This document shows, piece by piece, positions 56,176 to 64,000 of a stretch of DNA of 64,000 nucleotides. Every line of letters begins with the position of its first letter. The first letter of the stretch is position 1. This DNA is from Dromiciops gliroides (Eukaryota; Chordata; Mammalia; Microbiotheria; Microbiotheriidae), in contig NC_057864.1 in assembly GCF_019393635.1 (NCBI RefSeq), positions 440,756,322 through 440,820,321 of the forward strand, written 5' to 3'. A program made the position numbers and the translations under genes. The notes beneath the pieces were generated by a model. That model had not been told where the DNA came from, ran no database searches, and saw nothing but the letters and a program-made list of their open reading frames with translations.

Positions 56176-56474
56176 GTGTGTAGATAACATAAAAGGAATC
56201 GAGAAAGTGTGGGGAGAGCAACATCTGGGGTACTCATGGGAAGGGTGTGGGGAAGGCCAACTTGTACCATGGGGTTGAAAAAGCAGGCAGGGCAGCAGAT
56301 GCCGAGTGGAGTGAGCCCAAAAGCCCAGTTTCTGCCCTCTAGAAAGGAAGGCATAGTGAAGAGGTTTGTACTCTACCCTTCAGTTCTCAAGTCAGGGGAG
56401 AGCAGGTTGGGGGATGTGGTATCAGCCAAGGCTTAAATTAGTAGCGTGGCAATGCTTAATTCTAGTGCTTCTCT

Positions 56475-56660
56475 CTGTTAATCAACATTTATTAAGCATC
56501 TATTGTGAGCTAGGCATTATATTCAACACTAGGAATACAAAAAGAGGCAAAAGACAGTTCCTAACTTCAGGGTGCTAACATATAATTGGAGGAGACAGCA
56601 TGTAAACAAATACAAACAGAGCAAGCTATGTACAGGATAAATGTTCATTTTGGAAGAGGA
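56475..56660 (-). repeat. L2-type LINE 3' end (antisense)
   Basis: 'aacatttattaagcatctat', 'gctaggcattatattcaaca' and 'ggaggagacagcatgtaaac' repeat the layout of the copy at 55950. Confidence 0.6.
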
Positions 56661-56840
56661 TGAATGACATCACAGGTGATGTCTTGACTTGCCTCATGAA
56701 TTGGATTGAAGAGAGGCAGAGCTGCACAAAGTCACTAGCCTCACTCTCTCTTCCAGAGTCACTGAAGTCCAAGGGCAAGTCCAATGACAAAAGTCAGGAC
56801 TACTGGCAACAGCCCAGGATGCAGTATATGACCCTAGATT

Positions 56841-56986
56841 CTTTTTTTTCTTTTGGTGAGGCAATTGGGATTAAGTGACTTGCCCAGGGTCACACAGCTA
56901 GTAAGTGTTAAGTGTCTGAGGCCTGATTTGAACTCAGGTCCTCTTGACTCCAGGGCTGGTGCTCTATCCACTGTGCCACCTAGCTG
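56841..56986 (-). repeat. WSINE1-like SINE
   Basis: Reverse copy. 'agattcttt' on the left and 'tgattcttt' on the right form a short duplication that overlaps the SINE head. Confidence 0.9.
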
Positions 56987-57262
56987 ATTCTTTGATGTCT
57001 GACCAAGCTCTGAGTGCCCCACAGCACCTGCCTTCATCATCGTTGGAAGAAACTGTTCTCATCTGTCCATTCTGCCAGGGGATGTCTTCAGATGCTTGGG
57101 GTAGAAATCCTCCGAACTTACTAATGGGTTAGTTATCCTCAGCCTGGTTTAGCTCGTCTGCCCTGGCAGTTTGCCAGAATGTGGTCACTGCACATGCTAC
57201 AGCTTCTTGGAGGCACAGGTGAGAGCCTGGGTGACAGGTAGACACCAAAAGTGGATAAGCAG

Positions 57263-57416
57263 GGGGGCAGCTAGGTGGCGAAGTGGATAGAGCACTGGCC
57301 CTGGAGTCAGGAGTACCTGAGCTCAAATTCGACCTCAGACACTTAACACTTACTAGCTTTGTGACCCTGTGCAAGTCACTTAACCCCAACTGCCTCACTA
57401 AAAAAAAAAAAAAAAA
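57263..57416 (+). repeat. WSINE1-like SINE
   Basis: Complete copy with an A18-like tail. No clear duplication seen. Confidence 0.92.
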
Positions 57417-57483
57417 GAGTTTAGGGAAAGCTTCCTGTAGAAAGTGAGAGTTTAGTTGAGACTTAAAGAAAGCCGGGTAAGTC

Positions 57484-57580
57484 CCTAGGCAGCTAGATGG
57501 CACAGTGAATAGAGTGTGAGGCCTGGAGTCAGGAAAACCTGAGTTCAAATCCAGCCTCAAACACTTAACTAGAGTTGGAC
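57484..57580 (+). repeat. WSINE1-like SINE, 3' truncated
   Basis: 'ggcagctagatggcacagtg' to 'aaacacttaact', then unrelated sequence without the tail. Confidence 0.85.
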
Positions 57581-57702
57581 AAGACCAAAGGAGGGAGAGC
57601 ATTCCATCATTGGGGCACAGCTAGAGAAAATGTCTGGAGCCAAGGGATACTTTAGGAAAATCACTTTAGTGGCAGAATGGAAAGTGGATTGTTCATTATT
57701 GT

Positions 57703-57889
57703 TGTTCAGTCATTTCAGCCATGTCCCACTCTTCATGACCCCATTTGGTGTTTTCTTGGCAAAAATACTGGAGTGGTTCACCATGTCCTTCTCTAGCTCA
57801 CTTTGCAGATGAGAGAACTGAGGCAAACCGTGACCTCAGATCTTCACTCCAGGTCCAGTGCTCTGTCCATTGCGACACCTACCTGCCCT
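57703..57889 (-). repeat. Mar1-like CORE-SINE
   Basis: Antisense copy: 'gttgttcagtcatttcagcc', 'catgaccccatttggtgttt' and 'atactggagtggttcaccat' in order. Confidence 0.88.
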
Positions 57890-57904
57890 AGATTGTTAAT
57901 TATT

Positions 57905-58430
57905 TAATACGTATCCTGTGTACACTAGGTTTATATCCCAAAGACATCCCCCAAAAGAGAAAAAGACCTATTTGTGCACAAATATTTATAGCAGCTCTTT
58001 TTGTGGTGGCTAAGAATTGGAAATCAAAGGAATGCCCATCAACTGGGGAATGGCTGAACAAGCTGTGGTCTATGATTGTAATGGAATATTATTGTACTAT
58101 AAAAAATGACAAGCAGGATGATGTCAGAAAAGCCTAAAAAGACTTATATGAGCTGATGTATAGTGAAGTGAGAAGAACCAGGAGAATGTTGTGGACAGTG
58201 ACAGCAATATTGTTCTCAGCAATGCGATGATTCAAGACAATCCCAAAGGACTAATGATGAAGAATATGATCCACCTCCAAAGAAAGAACTGATACTGATT
58301 GAACACAGACTGAAGCATGCTATTTTTCACTTTCTTTCTTTCAATTTTTCTTTTATTTGAGTTTTCATATACAAAATGACTAATATGGTAATGTTTTACA
58401 TAATTGCACATTATAACCTTAAATAAAATT
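57905..58430 (+). mobile_element. L1 3' fragment (ORF2 C terminus and 3' UTR)
   Basis: A + strand frame reads IFIAALFVVAKNWK, then EWLNKLW and MEYYCTIKNDKQ, matching the C terminus of ORF2 in the L1 at 46.9 kb. A stop and a 3' UTR follow. It is 5' truncated. Confidence 0.88.
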
Positions 58431-58439
58431 TATCCTGTG

Positions 58440-58610
58440 TATAGCTTGCCCTCTGTATAGTTGTTTGCATGTTGTCTCTCCCATGAGATTGTAAATTCCT
58501 TGAGGGCAGGGACTAGCTTATGTTCTTTATTTTGCATCCTTAGCTCTTAGCACGGTGACTGGCACATAGTAACATAGTAAGCAGTTGAGAAATGTTTATT
58601 GATTGATTGG
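58440..58610 (+). repeat. L2-type LINE 3' end
   Basis: 'gtaaattccttgagggcagg', 'agcacggtgactggcacata' and the closing 'tgattgattg' are L2 3' end wording. Confidence 0.75.
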
Positions 58611-59635
58611 TGAGAACTTTCTTTTTCAAGTCTTCAGTAGCTGTGGCGGTTGAAGAGGCAAGCACTGTGGCACCTGAAAAAGTCGTTCCAGGTCATAACG
58701 GTTGATTCCCCACATGATGGCTGTGGGACCTGGTCTGGAGCAGAGCCCATGGTCTGGAGGTACTTATTATTCTTGGGTTCTTAGACCAAGAGTTCTGGGC
58801 TGTCTCCATTGAGGTCATCTCATTGTGTGTGTGTATGGATATAGATATGGATAATGCCATAATAGTCTATAAACAAACAAACAAAAAACCCTTTTCATTA
58901 CTACCTTTCTTTCATGTATCTCACCCAGAAACAAGATTTAATGTTAATTTTTGAAGAATTTTTGACTAAGTAAAGAAACAGGACATTGTTTCATAAGAAT
59001 GGGACACACACAGGTATCAGTAATGTGTATTTTTCCCATTAAAGCACACATCACCAGACAGATGGAAGTGATTGCCCTGGGAATATTGGTGGAGGGGGAT
59101 AGGAAAGCTGAGAATCCAGAATCCCTATATTGCCCTTCTTTACCAGCCTTACCTGGCCTTCCAAACCAGCCCCATGGAGAACCTGAGACATATATCCATT
59201 CCATAGTTTTTGAAGAATCAAAGGCTCCTTATTAAAAACTTCTTACAGAAAAATTCTTTTGAGTTTCAATCAACCGATTGTAAAAAGAGCAGCCTTAAGT
59301 GCTCAGAGTTCATCAAAGGTAAACTCAGCTATTGTCTTTTGATAGTGCTGACGTCCTCCATTGCTTCAAGGAAAACTCATTTCCTCACTCTGGGTACTTC
59401 CTCCACCCACACAAATGACAACCTTATGTCAACCCCTTCTTCTTTGGCTGAAGCCAAAAAGATTCATCAATTACTGCTGAGCCTTCTGGTGAGAAATCTC
59501 TCATGCAAATTCTTTTTAAAAGAGTTATTGGACATATTTGATATTTTCTGGTTTTAAATCTCCATCAGACCTAGTATGTTTCAAACCAGAGATTTTTCAG
59601 GAGCGACTATTAAAACGCTCATACAAAGCCTTTTT
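58611..59635. other. Intergenic sequence without recognised features
   Basis: Open frames at 58944-59557 on both strands are short and lack recognisable domains. No repeat family assigned. Confidence 0.4.
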
Positions 59636-59639
59636 CATT

Positions 59640-59820
59640 TTATTTTCACAACAACCCTGGGATGCTTTTTATTCCCATTTTACCAATGGGGAAATGAGTC
59701 AGGATAGAGGTTAAGCAACTTGCCCAAGCTCACACAGCTAGGAAATATCTGAGGCCAAAGCTGAACTCGGGTCTTCCTGACTCCAGGTCCAGAACTCTAT
59801 CCATTGTACTACCTAACTGC
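59640..59820 (-). repeat. MIR-type fragment
   Basis: 'cccattttaccaatggggaa', 'caacttgcccaagctcacac' and 'cgggtcttcctgactccagg' read as antisense MIR. Confidence 0.7.
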
Positions 59821-59888
59821 TGTATGATGTGGAATTTATGTTCTTAGAAAGTTGGGAGAAATACTAATTAGCATTAAAGATTACATTA

Positions 59889-60042
59889 GGGGCAGCTAGG
59901 TAGCTCAGTGGATAGAGCCCTAGCCCTGGAGTCAGAAGGACCTGAGTTTAAATCCGGCCTCAGACACTTGACACTTACTAGCGGTGTGACCCTGGGCAAG
60001 TCACTTAACCCCAACTACCTCACTAAAAATTAAAAAACAAAA
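59889..60042 (+). repeat. WSINE1-like SINE
   Basis: Complete copy with 'aaagattacatta' on the left and 'aaagattatatta' on the right. Confidence 0.93.
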
Positions 60043-60271
60043 AAGATTATATTAGATTACATTAGCTTTTTTTGGGGGGGGGGGGAGGGAAACCTGTCTT
60101 TTCCCTCTTTTATATCTTTCGCGCTTAGTACAGTGCCTAGCCCATGATAGGCACTTAAATGTTGTTTGATTGGCTGATATTTGATCAATTACTATCAATC
60201 AAATTTAAGCAAAATTAGCCAGAAGCCTGAGGCAATGTCCTCCTTCTACTGTCTCCTCCCTAAACAACATA

Positions 60272-60950
60272 TTTTTTTTTTTTTAAGGAGCAGTTAGCAA
60301 GTTTATTTGGGTGAAAGCAGAGAGCAGGTAGGCCAAAGAAGACATATGGTGGGGGTTGGAAGGAAGGATGTTGGTAACCCTGACAATGTAGTTAGTTGCT
60401 TCAGGGGTGAGAGGATCATTTTCACACTAAGAAAGTTAGGGGACTCTTTGTGGAAAGGAGACTTTTATTCTCAGCCATTCGGCACCATCTGAACTAGGTC
60501 TTCATAGTTGATACAACCACTGCTGTCCTCAGGCCCTGCCACCAATACTTCCACTTCTTCCTCGGTCATCTTCTCACCCAGAGTGATGAGGACATGCCAT
60601 ATTTCAGCCCCCATGATTGTGCCATTCCCTTCCTTATTAAACACCTGAAGCCCCTCTACATAGTCTTCATATGTGCCCTGGTCCTTGTTCTTTGCTATGG
60701 TCTGCAGCATTGGCAGGAAAGTGTTCAAAGTCCAGCACCTTCACATTCATCTCATCACTCTTAGGATTCCTTAAGACCTTGAGCACCTCAGCATTGGTGG
60801 GATTCTGGCCCAGGGCCTGAATCACATCCCCATACTGGCTGTATAAGATCTTTCCATCCCCCATGCAGTCAAACAGCTGGAAGGCCTCCTTGAACACATC
60901 TTGGCTGTGCAGCTCGGTCTCTGCTGCTGCTGCTTTTGCTGTATGTAATG
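60272..60950 (-). pseudogene. MYL6: MYL6 processed pseudogene
   Basis: MYL6 is the essential light chain of non-muscle and smooth-muscle myosin II, with EF-hand-like lobes. The minus strand reads [20 protein letters not shown], the [13 protein letters not shown] block, [13 protein letters not shown], then in another frame [19 protein letters not shown] and the [11 protein letters not shown] block, ending [12 protein letters not shown] and a stop at 60473-60471. That ending is the non-muscle splice form. A 3' UTR with AATAAA (60307-60302) and a poly(A) tail (60284-60272) follow, with no introns: a retrocopy. Lesions are a deletion of about 28 nt just after the start codon (near 60902) and one extra base near 60715. 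The 5' boundary is approximate. Confidence 0.93.
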
Positions 60951-61974
60951 GCTCCCAACAATAGATTTTTCTCTTTCCTTCCTTGGGAAGAAAAACATGG
61001 TAAGAGAAGGCAAGGAAGGCCATCACTTACCTAGACCTGCTTGCAGGAGACAAGAGTTACTCACCTGGAATCCTAAAAGCCAGACTCCTCTGTGTACTCC
61101 AAGGAAAAGAGAAAATACTTGGCCAGCTACACAGATAAAACCTCGGAAAGAATTCAGCTATGTAGAACCTAATGTTCTGACAAGATTCTGGCCACAATAA
61201 TGCCATCATTTCCAACCCCCCCCAATCTAGGTTGTACCCACCCTATTTGGCAAATAAAAAGGCCAGATTCTAGGATTAAAAAACCAAACAACCTTTTCTC
61301 CAGTCCAATGGATTGCATCTCTTCATTATGGGAAAGAAGATCCCCAATATTGACAGGGTTTTATCAGTTGCCTGGCAACCAGTTTGAATTACTTTGCAAC
61401 ACAGCTAATGACTGGGCAGCAAGCCATCTGAAGAGATATGTGAGCTTGAACTTCTAGGTACACATATGCTGAGGTTGAAATCACAAACTAGAACATCTTG
61501 TGTATCCTATGCAATGAATGGGATGAAGACCGCAGACAGAAATGTCACATGCAGCTGCTGCATTAACCCTTGGCTAGAATATGAAATTCTCCTCCCCTCC
61601 ACCCCATTCCTCTGTGTGAAAGCCACATAGAGTCCCTTAGCTCTAGCCTGGAATGTGAGATAGGCTAAATGGTGAATAGAAACCCTGTCTTCATAAAGCC
61701 ATGGTGATGTTTGGTCCACACTTGAAGAATACTTGGAAGTTCCTGGGAGGAAGACTATGTGGAGTTTCTGGTGTTGTTGTTTTCAGTCCTGCAGAGTCCC
61801 TTCTAGCTTGCATTTCATATGACCATGAGTTAAGTTCTTCTCTCTGGCCAATAGGCAACATTCCTTGACTTGCTAAGGCAATCATGACAGAGGGGACATT
61901 GGGCCAGAATTCATCTTAAAGTGGAATCATATAACGTTATTGGAATACTTTCTTTAAAAAAGTCAGCCAGGGGA
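60951..61974. other. Intergenic sequence with an X-box-like site
   Basis: No gene or named repeat recognised. The one distinct motif is the palindrome at 61367-61379. Confidence 0.45.
61367..61379. promoter_or_regulatory. X-box-like palindrome (RFX site)
   Basis: GTTGCCTGGCAAC is a perfect inverted repeat of 6 + 1 + 6 bases and fits the RFX X-box consensus GTNRCC(N0-3)RGYAAC. No adjacent gene was found, so any role is unknown. Confidence 0.5.
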
Positions 61975-62157
61975 GGGGCAGCTAGGTGGCACAGTGGACA
62001 GAGTACTGGCCCTAGATTCAGGAGGATCTGAGTTCAAATCTGACCTCAGACACTTGACACTTACTAGCTGTGTGACCCTGGGCAAGTCACTTAACCCTCA
62101 TTACCCCTCAAACACCCCCCCCCAAAACAAACAAATAACCCCCCCCCCCAAAAAAAA
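61975..62157 (+). repeat. WSINE1-like SINE
   Basis: Copy whose tail contains long C- and A-runs ('acccccccccc', then 'aaaaaaaac'). 'agccag' / 'agccaag' flank it. A second SINE follows at once. Confidence 0.9.
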
Positions 62158-62164
62158 ACAGCCA

Positions 62165-62313
62165 AGGGGCAGCTAGGTGGTTCACTGGATAAAGCACCAG
62201 CCCTGGATTCAGGAGTACCTGAGTTCAAATCCAGCCTCAGACACTTGACACTTACTAGCTGTGTGACCCTGGGCAAGTCACTTAACCCCCATGACCCCAC
62301 AAAAAAAAAAAAA
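62165..62313 (+). repeat. WSINE1-like SINE
   Basis: Complete copy head-to-tail with the previous one, ending in a poly(A) run. Confidence 0.92.
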
Positions 62314-62479
62314 TTAGCCCGTACAGGCAAACTCATTTTCTTCCCATACTCTCTTCTACCTGTATTACTTGCCTGAAATCGAAACCCTAGTTTTCTTGTT
62401 GCCTTTTAGGATGGCTTAGCATTTCTAGTCTTAAAACCAGCTTTTTTAAAAGTCACTATAATACATTTCCATGTATAAA

Positions 62480-62545
62480 ATAAGGAAATTGGATCAGATA
62501 GATGACCTCTCAGGTCCCTTCCAGCTCTAAACCCTATGATCCTAG
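62480..62545 (+). repeat. MIR 3' fragment
   Basis: 'gatgacctctcaggtccctt' then 'ccagctctaaaccctatgat' is the MIR 3' end. Confidence 0.65.
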
Positions 62546-62559
62546 TTTACTTGTCACTT

Positions 62560-62710
62560 TACCCTGCTTGCCTCCATTTCTTCATCTGTGAAACGAGCTG
62601 GAGAAGGAAATACAAACCACTCTAGAATCTTTGCCAAGAAACTCCAGATGGGGTCACAGAAAATCGGACGGGACTAAAACGACGACCAAAAATGAGAGTG
62701 AATAGATCGC
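62560..62710 (+). repeat. Mar1-like CORE-SINE, 3' part
   Basis: 'gagctggagaaggaaataca', 'aatctttgccaagaaactcc' and 'aaatcggacgggactaaaac' match the tail of the Mar1-like family. Confidence 0.8.
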
Positions 62711-62779
62711 TCTAAATCCAGCTCTTTTTCTGCAAACTCCAGGTTAACTTTGGGGATTCAGAATTTTCCAAATTATGTG

Positions 62780-62945
62780 GTAGAGAGGAAAGAGCGCAGG
62801 AGGGCTCGCCCGCCATTTGACTGTGTGACCTTGGCAAGCAATTGCCCTTCTCTGGGCCTCAGTTTCTTCATCCATATGATGGGAATAATGAGCTAGATGA
62901 TCTCTTAGGTCTCTTTCAGCTCTATTAGTCTATGCTGTGGTATAT
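62780..62945 (+). repeat. MIR-type SINE
   Basis: 'tgactgtgtgaccttggcaa', 'tctgggcctcagtttcttca' and 'gatctcttaggtctctttca' in MIR order. Confidence 0.75.
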
Positions 62946-63039
62946 TACTGACCTATATCTAATGGTTTATAGACTAGGAGGGTTATTTGAGTTTGCTCTT
63001 TAAAGTATAACTGTTATTACCTTAGATAACCTAATAATA

Positions 63040-63230
63040 ATATAGCTAGCATTCATATGATATTTTAAGGCTTCATTTCATTAAGGCTCATTTGATCCTC
63101 ACAGTCCTGGGAAGCAGGTGATATTATTTTACCCTTTTTACAGATGAGGAAAGTGAGGCTGAGATGTTAAGTAACTTGCCCCAGACTCACATAGCTAGTA
63201 AGTGTCTGAGGCAAGATTTGAACTCAGGAC

Positions 63231-63231
<1 letters not shown>
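63040..63231 (-). repeat. MIR-type fragment
   Basis: 'acagatgaggaaagtgaggc' and 'aacttgccccagactcacat' read as antisense MIR. The SINE at 63232 is inserted in it. Confidence 0.7.
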
Positions 63232-63291
<60 letters not shown>

Positions 63292-63423
63292 AGGCAATTG
63301 GGGTTAAGTGACTTGCCAAGGGTCACACAGCTAGTAAATGTTAAGTGTCTGAGGTCGGATTTGAACTCAGGTCCTCCTGACTCCAGGGCCGGTGCTCTAT
63401 CCACTGCGCCACCTAGCTGCCCC
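63232..63423 (-). repeat. WSINE1-like SINE with (TG)n tail
   Basis: Reverse copy whose tail is a (TG)n run (about 63231-63291, with one TATG break). 'aggactt' lies on both sides, so the TG run is inside the insertion. Confidence 0.92.
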
Positions 63424-63529
63424 AGGACTTTTTTTTAAACTTCACTTATGGTACTCTACTATAATACCTCTCTGCTAAATAAGAAGAAGAAGAATTAGCC
63501 ATCCTTCCGCTTCCCATCATGCTCACTTC

Positions 63530-63674
63530 TTTTTTTTAGTTAAGGCAATTGGGGTTAAGTGACTTGCCCAGGGTCATACAGCTAGTAAGTGTCAAGTGTT
63601 TGAGGCTGGATTTGAACTCAGGTCCTCCTGACTCCAGGGCCGGTGCTTTATCCACTGTGCCACCTAGCTGCCCC
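63530..63674 (-). repeat. WSINE1-like SINE
   Basis: Complete reverse copy flanked by 'catgctcacttctt' on both sides. Confidence 0.94.
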
Positions 63675-63734
63675 ATGCTCACTTCTTCTAAACCTAAAAA
63701 AACCATTCTGTTCACTCATGATCCAAAATTGTAT

Positions 63735-63875
63735 GTGTGCATGGATGTATATGTGTATGTGTACATGTACATGTATATACCTATACATGCACACCTGTAC
63801 ACACATGAACACATATACACATACCATGTTGGATATATATATATTCACACACTCACACACACACACACAAAATAT
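63735..63875. repeat. Imperfect (TG)n/(TA)n/(CA)n simple sequence
   Basis: Alternating purine-pyrimidine words such as 'tgtgtatgtgtacatgtaca' and a terminal CA run. Open frames here are artefacts. Confidence 0.85.
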
Positions 63876-63884
63876 ATGTGTATT

Positions 63885-64000
63885 TAGTGGGGAAAGCACC
63901 AGAGTAAAAATCGGGATTCTAGACCTGCTCTTCTTGGGCAAATCATTGTAAGCCTCAGTTTTCTCATCTGTAAAATGTCAGGATTAGATCAGAGAACCTC
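63885..64000 (+). repeat. MIR-type SINE, cut by the window end
   Basis: 'tcttgggcaaatcattgtaa', 'gcctcagttttctcatctgt' and 'aaaatgtcaggattagatca' follow the MIR order and run off the right edge. Confidence 0.7.

Noticed and set aside
1..64000. CRISPR arrays, operons, riboswitches, bacterial insertion sequences
   Set aside because: The DNA is mammalian; direct repeats seen are SINE duplications, microsatellites or the ORF1 repeats.

Overview
This is vertebrate nuclear DNA from a marsupial, most likely an Australian (australidelphian) one. The main evidence is about 42 copies of a ~145 bp SINE whose head is 'ggggcagctaggtggc' and whose tail is 'cacttaacccc..attgcc' followed directly by poly(A). 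That is the form I know as WSINE1. It lacks the extra 3' segment I recall for the main opossum SINE. Mar1-like CORE-SINEs, MIR, L2, L3/CR1 and L1 copies surround it. Species cannot be fixed from the sequence alone.

Layout. (1) 1-31 kb, minus strand: the 5' part of SLC16A1, the monocarboxylate/proton transporter MCT1. The first coding exon lies at 1152-1412 (start codon at 1368). It is followed leftwards by part of intron 2 and preceded by a ~29 kb first intron filled with repeats, a ZNF706 processed pseudogene and a full-length 7SL RNA pseudogene. A CpG island at about 29.93-31.4 kb is the probable promoter and non-coding exon 1. It holds a minus-strand TATA-like box, a (CCG)7 run and a G14 run. 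(2) 31.4-64 kb: I see no functional protein gene. This part holds an EEF1A processed pseudogene (33.06-34.55 kb, split by a SINE), L3/CR1 remnants, two solo LTRs of one endogenous-retrovirus family in opposite orientation (42.95 and 44.15 kb), a nearly full-length L1 on the minus strand (46.9-53.57 kb) with both reading frames damaged, and a MYL6 processed pseudogene (60.27-60.95 kb).

The only real gene seen is SLC16A1. The rest records layered retrotransposition, and target-site duplications and nesting give relative ages: CR1/L3 is older than the solo LTR inside it, the ZNF706 and EEF1A retrocopies are older than the SINEs inside them, and the L1 and a SINE used the same target site. The most notable signals are CTCF-core matches in both solo LTRs, an L1 with in-register 21-residue coiled-coil repeats in ORF1 and a 600-nt purine-rich gap between ORF1 and ORF2, and three copies of one target site around the L1/SINE pair. 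I found no undescribed gene system, CRISPR array or operon-like structure.
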